This document shows, in pieces, positions 8,292-15,985 of a stretch of DNA of 64,000 nucleotides. The stretch is from Streptomyces sp. STR69 (GTDB taxonomy: Bacteria > Actinomycetota > Actinomycetes > Streptomycetales > Streptomycetaceae): contig NZ_JALJRY010000009.1 of assembly GCF_024519455.1 (NCBI RefSeq), positions 153,068 through 217,067 on the forward strand. The letters are read 5' to 3'. The translations under genes were made by a program, and so were the position numbers. The notes beneath the pieces were generated by a model. That model was given only the letters and a program-made list of their open reading frames with translations. It did no database searches and was not told the DNA's origin. Position 1 is the first letter of the stretch. Each line of letters starts with the position of its first letter.

Positions 8292-8319
8292 TTGACTTCG
8301 AAACTTGAAGGCATAGTCT
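8292..8319 (+). promoter_or_regulatory. Probable promoter of glcP
   Basis: TTGACT (8292-8297), 16-bp spacer and TAGTCT (8314-8319) match the vegetative consensus well. The predicted start, near 8326, leaves a leader of roughly 100 nt before the GTG. Confidence 0.6.
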
Positions 8320-8428
8320 CTTCAGCGTTGCTTTTACCTTCAGGTGGTGGGCGGCGGGAAGCTGTGCGCCACTGGAAGGGTCGCCCCCCGCACCCCGGCA
8401 GCGACGCCGGTGGCCTCAGGAGTTACAC

Positions 8429-9853
8429 GTGACCAGCACTGCGCAGGCACCTCAGTCAGGAGCCGGGTCGTCGGCTCATCCCGAACATCTCGGGCACGTC
8501 ATCTTCATCGCGGCGGCGGCCGCGATGGGCGGCTTCCTCTTCGGCTACGACAGTTCCGTGATCAACGGTGCCGTCGAGGCGATCCGCAGTCGCTACGACA
8601 TCGGCTCGGCGGCCCTCGCCCAGGTCATCGCGATCGCCCTGATCGGCTGTGCGATCGGTGCCGCGACCGCCGGGCGCATCGCCGACCGTATCGGCCGTAT
8701 CCGCTGTATGCAGATCTCCGCGGTGATGTTCACGATCAGCGCCGTCGGTTCGGCGCTGCCCTTCGCGCTGTGGGACCTCGCCTTCTGGCGGATCATCGGC
8801 GGCTTCGCCATCGGCATGGCCTCGGTCATCGGCCCCGCCTACATCGCCGAGGTCTCCCCGCCCGCCTACCGGGGCCGCCTCGGCTCCTTCCAGCAGGCCG
8901 CGATCGTCATCGGCATCGCGATCTCGCAGCTGGTCAACTGGGCGCTGCTGAACGCCGCCGGCGGCGACCAGCGCGGCAAGCTCATGGGCATCGAGGCCTG
9001 GCAGGTCATGCTCGGCGTCATGGTGATCCCGGCCGTTCTCTACGGCCTGCTCTCCTTCGCGATCCCCGAGTCCCCGCGCTTCCTGATCTCCGTGGGCAAG
9101 CTGGACCGCGCCCACGAGGTGCTGCGTGAGGTCGAGGGCGACGCCCTCGACCTGGACGCCCGCGTCGCCGAGATCGAGCACGCGATGAAGAGCGAGCACA
9201 AGTCGACGTTCAAGGACCTGCTCGGCGGTGGTGGCTTCTTCTTCAAGCCGATCGTCTGGGTCGGTATCGGCCTCTCGGCCTTCCAGCAGCTCGTCGGCAT
9301 CAACGTCGCGTTCTACTACTCCTCGACGCTGTGGCAGTCGGTCGGCGTCGACCCCACGGAGTCGTTCTTCTACTCCTTCACGACGTCGATCGTGAACATC
9401 ATCGGCACCGTGATCGCCATGATCTTCGTGGACCGCATCGGCCGCAAGCCGCTGGCTCTCATCGGTTCGGTCGGCATGGTCGTCGGTCTCGCGCTGGAGG
9501 CCTGGGCCTTCTCCTACCACCTCGTCGACGGCAAGCTGCCCTCCGCGCAGGGCTGGACCGCGCTGATCGCGGCCCACGTCTTCGTCCTCTTCTTCGCCCT
9601 GTCCTGGGGTGTCGTGGTCTGGGTCTTCCTCGGCGAGATGTTCCCGAACAAGATCCGCGCCGCCGCCCTCGGTGTCGCCGCCTCCGCGCAGTGGATCGCC
9701 AACTGGGCCATCACCGCGAGCTTCCCGTCGCTGGCCGACTGGAACCTCTCCGCGACCTATGTGATCTACACGGTCTTCGCCGCGCTCTCCATCCCGTTCG
9801 TCCTGAAGTTCGTGAAGGAGACGAAGGGCAAGAAGCTGGAGGACATGGGCTGA
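8429..9853 (+). CDS. glcP: MFS sugar/H+ symporter, GlcP-type glucose permease
   Basis: A 474-residue major facilitator of the sugar porter subfamily with twelve predicted membrane helices. It shows GFLFGYDSSVINGA in helix 1, the RIADRIGR loop 2-3 motif, PAYIAEVSPPAYRGRLGS after helix 4, IPESPRFL before the central loop, QQLVGINVAFYYS in helix 7 and the second DRIGRKPL loop. Sequence and position beside smc match GlcP, the main glucose permease of S. coelicolor and trigger of glucose repression through Glk. It has its own promoter and a convergent downstream hairpin, so it is a single-gene unit. Confidence 0.93.
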   Translation: MTSTAQAPQSGAGSSAHPEHLGHVIFIAAAAAMGGFLFGYDSSVINGAVEAIRSRYDIGSAALAQVIAIALIGCAIGAATAGRIADRIGRIRCMQISAVMFTISAVGSALPFALWDLAFWRIIGGFAIGMASVIGPAYIAEVSPPAYRGRLGSFQQAAIVIGIAISQLVNWALLNAAGGDQRGKLMGIEAWQVMLGVMVIPAVLYGLLSFAIPESPRFLISVGKLDRAHEVLREVEGDALDLDARVAEIEHAMKSEHKSTFKDLLGGGGFFFKPIVWVGIGLSAFQQLVGINVAFYYSSTLWQSVGVDPTESFFYSFTTSIVNIIGTVIAMIFVDRIGRKPLALIGSVGMVVGLALEAWAFSYHLVDGKLPSAQGWTALIAAHVFVLFFALSWGVVVWVFLGEMFPNKIRAAALGVAASAQWIANWAITASFPSLADWNLSATYVIYTVFAALSIPFVLKFVKETKGKKLEDMG

Positions 9854-9870
9854 CCGGCCCTCCCACAAGC

Positions 9871-9911
9871 TCGGGGAGGCGGGCTCCATCCCCCGCCGCC
9901 CGTCTCCCCGA
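9871..9911. terminator. Bidirectional terminator between glcP and the convergent gene
   Basis: TCGGGGA and GGCGGG pair with CCCGCC and TCTCCCCGA, with a short internal bulge. It lies 17 bp after the glcP stop and 9 bp after the end of the opposite-strand gene, so it can serve both. Confidence 0.6.
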
Positions 9912-9920
9912 AACCCTGTT

Positions 9921-10280
9921 TCACCAGATGAGGACGCCGCCGCCGATCTTCCGGGCGCGCAGGGCGGCCGACTCGATGTTGTCGAGGCGGCTCCCGACCA
10001 GGTCGGGAGTCTCTCCCACGGCCGCGGCGACGGCTTCGAGATGCGCCCGCAGCAGCGCGACCTCCCGCAGGAACTCCGGCACGTCCGCGGCCTCGACGTA
10101 CAGGTCGCTGGAGGCCAGCACGGGAAGATACGTGGCACCGAGCGCGCGTACGGTCGGCGAACCCCACACGGTCTCGCGCCAGTTCTCGAAGCCGGCCGAG
10201 TCGTTGCACCCCTCCGGAACGTCGAGCACGTTCCACTGGCCGTCCGCGTCACGCAGGAACACATCCACTGCCAAGGTCAT
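9921..10280 (-). CDS. Conserved hypothetical protein, 119 residues
   Basis: No family recognised. It starts MTLAVDVFLRDADGQWNVLDVPEG, contains a Trp/Gly motif (WRETVWGSPTVRALGATYLPVL) and an amphipathic helix (VPEFLREVALLRAHLEAVAAAV), and ends in IESAALRARKIGGGVLIW. It has no signal peptide or membrane segment and looks like a small globular cytosolic protein. An upstream GTG in frame exists but lies inside a 26-bp palindrome, so the ATG is preferred. It runs in the same direction as the flavin monooxygenase behind it. Confidence 0.75.
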   Translation of the reverse strand: MTLAVDVFLRDADGQWNVLDVPEGCNDSAGFENWRETVWGSPTVRALGATYLPVLASSDLYVEAADVPEFLREVALLRAHLEAVAAAVGETPDLVGSRLDNIESAALRARKIGGGVLIW

Positions 10281-10294
10281 GACCGCAGTGGACC

Positions 10295-10320
10295 ACCGGT
10301 GGACCGGCCGGTCCACCGGT
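10295..10320. repeat. 26-bp perfect palindrome
   Basis: ACCGGTGGAC-CGGCCG-GTCCACCGGT is perfectly self-complementary over 26 bp. It sits between two minus-strand genes, 15 bp before the start of the hypothetical gene and 24 bp after the monooxygenase stop. It may be a terminator, or an operator of the hypothetical gene. Confidence 0.7.
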
Positions 10321-10343
10321 TACGGGTAAGAGTCACTCCGTGC

Positions 10344-11315
10344 TCACTCCCCGAGCCCCGGCAGCACCCGCTCCGCGAACAGCCGCAGGCTGCGCCAGCC
10401 CTCCTCCACCGGCATCCCGCCCGCCAGCGGATGCAGTACGAGGTTGTCGAGGCCCAGCGCCACGCACTCGTCCGGCGTGAGGATGCGGTACACGCCCTCC
10501 GCGCGCAGCTCGGCCACGGTGGTGGCCCCCGACTTCACCGCCGAGCGGATCTCCCCGGACTGCCAGGAGGCGTAGGTCCGAGCCTCGTGCAGGAAGTGCG
10601 CGCCGTACTCGGTCCAGGCCCGGTCCGGGTCCTCGGCGATGTGCAGCAGCGGGGTCTCCGCGCCCGGCATCATGGTCCAGCCCTCGGTGCCGTACTCGAC
10701 GAGCCGGTCCTTGTAGTAGGCCTCCAGGTCGGGCAGATGCGCGCTGGGGAAGAACGGCAGGCCGAGCCGGGCGGCCCGGCGCGCGGCGGCCTTGGACGAG
10801 CCGCCGACCAGCAGCAGGGGGTGCGGGTCGGAGAAGGGGCGCGGGGTGACCCGTACGGTACGGCCCCGGTACTCGAACTCCTCGCCGGACCACGCCTTCA
10901 GGACCGTCTCCAGCAACTCGTCCTGGAGCTTGCCGCGTTGCTTCCACTCCACGTCGAACTGGGCGTATTCCTCCGGGCGGTAGCCGATCCCGGCGACGGT
11001 CACCAGCCGGCCGCCGCTCAACAGGTCCAGTACGGCGATGTCTTCGGCCAGCCGGAGCGGGTCGTGCAGCGGGCCGATGACCGCGGAGACGGTCACCGCG
11101 ATGTGCCGGGTGGCGCCGAAGACCGCGCCCGCGAAGGCGAACGGCGACGGCATCCAGTTGTTGGCGACGCCGTGGTGCTCCTCCGTCTGCACGGTGGTGA
11201 TCCCGTGCTCGTCGGCGTACCTGGTCATCTCCAGGGCGGCCCGGTAGCGGGCGCTCAGCGAGGCGGGGGTGGCGCCGGGTTCGACGAGGTTGAAGCGGAC
11301 GACCGAGACGGGCAT
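10344..11315 (-). CDS. Luciferase-like flavin-dependent monooxygenase (LLM class)
   Basis: A 323-residue TIM-barrel enzyme expected to use FMNH2 or F420 to oxidise a small molecule; the substrate is unknown. Family features are VQTEEHHGVANNWMPSPFAFAGAVFGAT, then ITVSAVIGPLHDPLRLAEDIAVLDLLSGGR (the bacterial luciferase-like signature) and VAGIGYRPEEY. The ATG has a GGGGGA ribosome-binding site. It is divergent from ftsY. CTGAC-N5-GTCAG (11353-11367) lies in the shared upstream region and could bind a regulator. Confidence 0.9.
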   Translation of the reverse strand: MPVSVVRFNLVEPGATPASLSARYRAALEMTRYADEHGITTVQTEEHHGVANNWMPSPFAFAGAVFGATRHIAVTVSAVIGPLHDPLRLAEDIAVLDLLSGGRLVTVAGIGYRPEEYAQFDVEWKQRGKLQDELLETVLKAWSGEEFEYRGRTVRVTPRPFSDPHPLLLVGGSSKAAARRAARLGLPFFPSAHLPDLEAYYKDRLVEYGTEGWTMMPGAETPLLHIAEDPDRAWTEYGAHFLHEARTYASWQSGEIRSAVKSGATTVAELRAEGVYRILTPDECVALGLDNLVLHPLAGGMPVEEGWRSLRLFAERVLPGLGE

Positions 11316-11352
11316 GGGAGGTCCCCCTTCCGTGTGTGGTGGGGGACGTTAG

Positions 11353-11381
11353 CTGACGGTATGTCAGATGGCCATGGCCAT
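11353..11381. promoter_or_regulatory. Inverted repeats in the monooxygenase-ftsY divergent region
   Basis: CTGAC (11353-11357), five bases, GTCAG (11363-11367), followed at once by ATGGCCATGGCCAT (11368-11381), a 14-bp palindrome. They lie 38-66 bp upstream of the monooxygenase start, a normal operator position. Confidence 0.4.
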
Positions 11382-11480
11382 GACTACAGCGGTTCGAGGC
11401 CGGGCGAAGGTGACGGCGACGACCCGGCCGCGTGCCCGCGCTGGGCCCCGGCGAGGCCCATGGCTGATACTGGGTGGGTT

Positions 11481-12668
11481 ATGGAAACCGTCATCCTTGC
11501 TGTAGTCATCGCCGTGGTCGTGCTCGGTGCGCTCGGCGGGCTCGTCGTCGGCAGCCGGCGCAAGAAGCCGCTGCCCCCGCCGCCCACCTCCGTGCCCGAC
11601 ATCACCGCCCCGCCGGCCGAGCCGCACATCGGCGACGAGGCCGAGACGCCGCGCGACGAAGCGCGCCGGACCATAGAGGAGGTGGATCTTCCGGACGGTT
11701 CGGCCCCGGTCGCCGTCGAGGAACCCCCCGTACTGGAGGTCCCCGAGCCGACCGCCGGACGGCTCGTCCGGCTGCGCGCCCGGCTCTCCCGCTCGCAGAA
11801 CGCGCTCGGCCAGGGGCTGCTCACGCTCCTGTCCCGCGAGCACCTCGACGAGGACACCTGGGAGGAGATCGAGGACACCCTCCTCACCGCCGACGTCGGC
11901 GTCGCGCCCACCCAGGAACTGGTCGACGCGCTGCGCGAGCGCGTGAAGGTGCTCGGCACCCGGACCCCGCAGGAGCTGCGCGCGCTGCTCCGCGAGGAAC
12001 TGCTCAAGCTGGTCGGCACCGACATCGACCGCACGGTGAAGACCGAGCCCGAGGACCGCAAGCCCGGCATCGTGATGGTCGTCGGGGTCAACGGCACCGG
12101 CAAGACCACCACCACCGGCAAGCTCGCCCGCGTGCTCGTGGCCGACGGCCGGACCGTCGTGCTCGGCGCCGCCGACACGTTCCGGGCCGCCGCCGCGGAT
12201 CAGCTCCAGACCTGGGGCGAGCGGGTCGGTGCGCACACCGTGCGCGGGCCCGAGGCCGGGGATCCCGCCTCCGTCGCGTTCGACGCGGTGAAGGAGGGCA
12301 AGGAGCTGGGGGTCGACGTCGTCCTCATCGACACGGCCGGGCGGCTGCACACGAAGACCGGGCTCATGGATGAGCTCGGCAAGGTCAAGCGGGTCGTGGA
12401 GAAGCATGCGCCGCTGGACGAGATCCTGCTCGTGCTCGATGCGACGACCGGGCAGAACGGGTTGGTGCAGGCGCGGGTCTTTGCCGAGGTCGTCGACATC
12501 ACCGGGATCGTTCTGACGAAGCTGGACGGGACGGCCAAGGGCGGCATCGTGATCGCCGTGCAGCGTGAACTGGGTGTGCCGGTGAAGCTGATTGGCCTTG
12601 GAGAGGGCGCGGATGATCTGGCGCCGTTCGATGCGGAGGCGTTTGTTGACGCCCTTATCGGCGACTGA
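11481..12668 (+). CDS. ftsY: Signal recognition particle receptor FtsY
   Basis: A 395-residue SRP GTPase that docks Ffh-ribosome complexes at the membrane. It opens with one hydrophobic segment (METVILAVVIAVVVLGALGGLVVG), typical of actinobacterial FtsY, then a Pro/Glu-rich A domain (about 25-95). The NG domain follows: N helices (SREHLDEDTWEEIEDTLLTADVGV), G1 GVNGTGKTTTTGKLA, DTFRAAAADQL, G3 DTAGR, TKLDGTAKGG and the closing GEGADDLAPFD. An ATG 21 bases upstream is in frame; the start at METV gives the expected N-terminus. The partner Ffh is encoded at 20.2 kb. Confidence 0.95.
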   Translation: METVILAVVIAVVVLGALGGLVVGSRRKKPLPPPPTSVPDITAPPAEPHIGDEAETPRDEARRTIEEVDLPDGSAPVAVEEPPVLEVPEPTAGRLVRLRARLSRSQNALGQGLLTLLSREHLDEDTWEEIEDTLLTADVGVAPTQELVDALRERVKVLGTRTPQELRALLREELLKLVGTDIDRTVKTEPEDRKPGIVMVVGVNGTGKTTTTGKLARVLVADGRTVVLGAADTFRAAAADQLQTWGERVGAHTVRGPEAGDPASVAFDAVKEGKELGVDVVLIDTAGRLHTKTGLMDELGKVKRVVEKHAPLDEILLVLDATTGQNGLVQARVFAEVVDITGIVLTKLDGTAKGGIVIAVQRELGVPVKLIGLGEGADDLAPFDAEAFVDALIGD

Positions 12669-12689
12669 CGTTCCGTGGGTTCGGTGGGT

Positions 12690-12752
12690 TTTCGACTGCC
12701 GGCCGGTGGGGGCTGGTCGCGCAGTTCCCCGCGCCCCTGAAGGGGCGCTCGA
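12690..12752. repeat. Dispersed hairpin repeat, intergenic copy
   Basis: GCGCCCC-TGAA-GGGGCGC (12731-12748) preceded by GGTCGCGCAGTTCCCC, the inverse of the segment found in smc. It lies in the ftsY 3' region, immediately before a long terminator. Confidence 0.75.
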
Positions 12753-12765
12753 CTTGCCCCCCATT

Positions 12766-12806
12766 GACGAAGTGCCCTTCTCCAGCTTGGAGAAGGGCAC
12801 TTCGTC
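12766..12806. terminator. Bidirectional terminator, 18-bp perfect stem
   Basis: Two perfect 18-base arms (12766-12783 and 12789-12806, containing AGTGCCCTTCTCC) enclose the loop AGCTT. It is placed between convergent ftsY and the primase-like gene. Confidence 0.9.
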
Positions 12807-12816
12807 GTTCTACGAC

Positions 12817-13482
12817 CTATGCGCGCGACCTGTGTGCCACGTACGCCAGCGTGCCCAGCAACAGGCGTGCCGCCGGGGGCTTTGTCGCTGAGTCCAACGC
12901 GGGGGAGCGGAGCCAGCGGACCGGGCCCAGGCCGCCCCTGTCGGAGGGCGGGGCGGTGATGTGGGTGCCGGGGCCCAGGCCGCGGAGGTCGAGGGAGGTG
13001 GGGTCGTCCCAGCCCATGCGGTAGAGCAGGGAGGGGAGTTCGGCGGCTGCGCCGGGGGCGACGAAGAAGTGGGCGCGGTGGTCGGGGGTCGCCGCGACCG
13101 GGCCGAGCGGGAGGCCCATCCGCTCCAGGCGGGCCAGTGCGCGTCGGCCCGCGGGCTCGGCCACCTCGATGACGTCGAAGGCGCGGCCCACCGGCAGCAT
13201 CACCGACGCGCCCGGCAACTCGGCCCAGGCCTCGGTGACTTCGTCGAGGGTCGCGCCGGCCCGCACCTCGGGTGCGAAGGCCAGCGGATGCGCGCCCGGC
13301 GCGGTGCACTTGGTGTCGCCGCAGGAACACGCGCCGCCCGCGGCCCGCGCGCCCGCGACCACGTCCCAGCCCCACAGCCCGGTGAACTCGGCCACGGCCG
13401 TGCACTCCGAGGTGCGGCCGCGGCGGCGCGTGCCGGACCGGATGTCGCGGATACCCCGGCTGCTGCCGATCGTGAAGCCCAT
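12817..13482 (-). CDS. Primase-polymerase N-terminal-like protein
   Basis: A 221-residue protein resembling the N-terminal half of bifunctional DNA primase/polymerase (prim-pol) domains. It has LWGWDVVAGARA, the Cys-rich CSCGDTKCTAPGAHPL, TLDEVTEAWAELPGASVMLPVGRAFDVIEV, and a late SLDLRGLGPGTHITAPPS. In full prim-pols such segments hold the acidic catalytic residues and nucleotide contacts. Here only FDVIEV is acidic where DxD is usual, and there is no helicase part, so catalysis is doubtful. GGAGGGGG precedes the ATG. It sits between ftsY and nsdA in single-gene orientation. Confidence 0.7.
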   Translation of the reverse strand: MGFTIGSSRGIRDIRSGTRRRGRTSECTAVAEFTGLWGWDVVAGARAAGGACSCGDTKCTAPGAHPLAFAPEVRAGATLDEVTEAWAELPGASVMLPVGRAFDVIEVAEPAGRRALARLERMGLPLGPVAATPDHRAHFFVAPGAAAELPSLLYRMGWDDPTSLDLRGLGPGTHITAPPSDRGGLGPVRWLRSPALDSATKPPAARLLLGTLAYVAHRSRA

Positions 13483-13928
13483 GCCCCCTCCAACGGGTCC
13501 GACGCACCGGTGGTTACGAGGCGGATGCGGATCGTCACTCTGCGTCCACGCCTACCCGGTGCCGCTGGGTCCAGGCGGCGCCCAGGAGCATCCAGGGGGG
13601 TGTGTTGGGCGGCACGCGCCCCTGCGTGCACCGCTGCGCCCACCTCCGGCCGTCCTATGTCAAGTGAATCGCGTGCGGGCAACCGTAGGTTCATTCGAAG
13701 GGGTGGCGAATGGTGGCGTTTCCGGGATCGCCGTGGCTGGACGGGTGATCGTAGGATTACTTTGAGTGCACAAGCCCTCGGGGCACATGCACTCGTGGGT
13801 ATGCCGGAGGCAACTCGTCATCTCGTTCGAAGGGTGACAAGTGCGGGACGGGAAGCCGTATTTACCGGCATTCTGATAGGGCTTGGCGCACAGCGGCGAC
13901 AAGTGGTTCCAGGGATGGGGGCGTTCCA
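13483..13928. other. 446-bp divergent intergenic region upstream of nsdA
   Basis: No gene seen. CATTCG (13692-13697) and CGAATG (13707-13712) form an inverted repeat with a 9-bp spacer. TTCGAAGGG recurs about 130 bp later (near 13827) after GTTCG, so TTCGAAGGG(G)TG may be a repeated regulator box. TAGGAT at 13752-13757 could be a -10 but lacks a convincing -35. Confidence 0.35.
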
Positions 13929-15413
13929 GTGGGCGGCAACGGCGGAGGCGGGACGACCGCGGCCAGTACGGACAAGCGCCCCAATGAGCTGCTCGGCTCG
14001 TGGTTCGTGCGCAGCGGCTGGTCCAAGGGCGAGCTGGCGCGCCAAGTGAACCGCCGGGCGCGCCAGTTGGGTGCCAGCCACATCTCCACGGACACCTCCC
14101 GCGTGCGCCGCTGGCTGGACGGCGAGAACCCGCGCGAGCCGATCCCCAGGATCCTCTCGGAGCTGTTCTCCGAGCGCTTCGGCTGTGTCGTCTCGGTCGA
14201 GGACCTGGGCCTGCGCGCCGCCCGCCAGGCACCGTCCGTGTCCGGCGTCGACCTGCCCTGGACGGCCCCGCAGACGGTGGCGCTGCTCAGCGAGTTCTCG
14301 CGCAGCGACCTCATGCTGGCGCGGCGCGGCTTCCTCGGAACCTCGCTGGCCCTGTCCGCGGGGCCGTCCCTCATCGAGCCCATGCAGCGCTGGCTGGTCC
14401 CCGGCCCCTCGGCCCTCCCGCCGGAGCCCGAGCCGGCGGGTTCCTCCCGGCACATCGGGCGGCTCTCCAAGCCGGAGCTGGAGCTGCTGGAGTCCACCAC
14501 GGCGATGTTCCGCAAGTGGGACGCCCAGTGCGGCGGCGGCCTGCGCCGCAAGGCGGTCGTGGGGCAGCTGCACGAGGTGACCGACCTCCTCCAGGAGCCC
14601 CAACCCGAGGCCACCACCCGCAAGTTGTTCAAGGTCGCCGGCGAACTGGCCGAGCTGGCGGGCTGGATGTCGTACGACGTGGGCCTCCAGCCCACCGCGC
14701 AGAAGTACTTCGTGCTCGCGCTGCACGCCGCGAAGGAGGCGGGCGACAAGCCGCTCGGCTCGTACGTGCTGTCCAGCATGAGCCGCCAGATGATCCACCT
14801 CGGCCGGCCCGACGACGCGCTGGAGCTCATCCACCTCGCGCAGTACGGCAGCCGGGACTGCGCGAGCCCGCGCACCCAGTCGATGCTGTATGCGATGGAG
14901 GCCCGCGCATACGCCAACATGGGGCAGCCCGGGAAGTGCAAGCGGGCCGTCCGGATGGCCGAGGACACCTTCGCCGACGTACACGAATGGGACGATCCGG
15001 ACCCGGACTGGATCCGCTTCTTCTCCGAGGCCGAGCTGTACGGCGAGAACTCGCACTCCTATCGCGACCTCGCCTACGTCGCCGGCCGCAGCCCCGCCTA
15101 CGCCTCGCTGGCCGAGCCCGTCATGCAGCGGGCGGTGGACCTCTTCGCCAAGGACGACGACCACAAGCGGTCGTACGCACTCAACCTCATCGGCATGGCC
15201 ACCGTGCACCTCCTGCAGCGCGAACCCGAACAGAGCGCGGTGCTCGCGGCCGAGGCGATGACCGTCGCCAAGAAGGTGCGCTCCGAGCGCGTGAACACTC
15301 GTATCCGAAAGACGATCGACACGGCGGTCCGCGACTTCGGCGAACTGGCCGAAGTCATAGACCTCACCGACCGGCTCGCCATCGAGCTCCCCGAGACCGC
15401 CGAGGCGGTCTGA
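13929..15413 (+). CDS. nsdA: Negative regulator of differentiation NsdA (TPR-like)
   Basis: A 494-residue cytosolic regulator. In S. coelicolor nsdA mutants oversporulate and overproduce antibiotics, so the protein represses both. It begins with a helix-turn-helix-like segment (WSKGELARQVNRRARQLG...TSRVRRWLDGENP, about 32-68), then a short Tat-like RRGFLGTSLALSAGPSLIEPM stretch (130-150) whose function in this family is unclear. Helical repeats of tetratricopeptide type follow (about 190-480). GTG start. It lies alone between two long intergenic regions. Confidence 0.93.
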   Translation: MGGNGGGGTTAASTDKRPNELLGSWFVRSGWSKGELARQVNRRARQLGASHISTDTSRVRRWLDGENPREPIPRILSELFSERFGCVVSVEDLGLRAARQAPSVSGVDLPWTAPQTVALLSEFSRSDLMLARRGFLGTSLALSAGPSLIEPMQRWLVPGPSALPPEPEPAGSSRHIGRLSKPELELLESTTAMFRKWDAQCGGGLRRKAVVGQLHEVTDLLQEPQPEATTRKLFKVAGELAELAGWMSYDVGLQPTAQKYFVLALHAAKEAGDKPLGSYVLSSMSRQMIHLGRPDDALELIHLAQYGSRDCASPRTQSMLYAMEARAYANMGQPGKCKRAVRMAEDTFADVHEWDDPDPDWIRFFSEAELYGENSHSYRDLAYVAGRSPAYASLAEPVMQRAVDLFAKDDDHKRSYALNLIGMATVHLLQREPEQSAVLAAEAMTVAKKVRSERVNTRIRKTIDTAVRDFGELAEVIDLTDRLAIELPETAEAV

Positions 15414-15985
15414 CCACCCCAGGCCCCGGCCGCGGCCGGCCTTCCCGAACCGCCCGACTCGGCTCCCCCATGCCAGGTCATCGGAAGGCCGACCGCGGCC
15501 GGTTTCATGTACGTCCGCCGACCGGGCGGCGCGGGTACGCCAGGTGCGGGCCGGGTGGTCGGAGGACCGTCCGGCCCTTTGTGACTCGTATTCGAAAGAC
15601 CGTCCGCGGAGCGGTGCGCGGTGCCGGTGGTCCGGCCGGAATCGTAGGTCTCGCCCGGAGGTTCCCGACGGGGCCGCGGGAGTGCGCCGAAGGGGCCCGG
15701 ACCCCATGCCCCGGCGCCCCCGCGCCCGCCGCCGGAAGTCCGGCCGCGGCCGGTTTCCCGCCGCCGGGGAAGGTTGCGCGACGATAACGATCGCCCGGCC
15801 GGAGATCCGGCAGTTCATCGACGCGTAACACGCACGGCGCCTTCGTCACCCCGGCGAAACAACGTGGGGCTTCGACCGAAACCGCGCTGCGCCAATCTCA
15901 TGGCGCATAACCGGACCCCCCGCCTTGACCGGACCGCATCCAGGCTTCGCCCGCACGGGGCCGTACAACCGACGAGGAGACGCCG
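15414..15985. other. 572-bp intergenic region between nsdA and amtB
   Basis: No convincing gene on either strand. CGCGGCCGG occurs three times (near 15428, 15495 and 15742), two copies continuing to GTTTC. GGCCTTCC after the first copy is inverted as GGAAGGCC before the second. The last 170 bp hold the GlnR-type site of amtB; the rest shows no clear function. Confidence 0.4.
15825..15860 (+). promoter_or_regulatory. GlnR-type operator upstream of amtB
   Basis: GTCAC (15845-15849), six bases, GAAAC (15856-15860) is an exact GTnAC-n6-GAAAC half of the known Streptomyces GlnR box, and GTAAC (15825-15829) lies upstream. It is 126 bp before amtB, as expected for nitrogen-starvation activation by GlnR. 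Confidence 0.7.

Noticed and set aside
10041..11480. Upstream extension of the ftsY frame
   Set aside because: It is antisense to the flavin monooxygenase; FtsY starts at the METVILAVV membrane segment.
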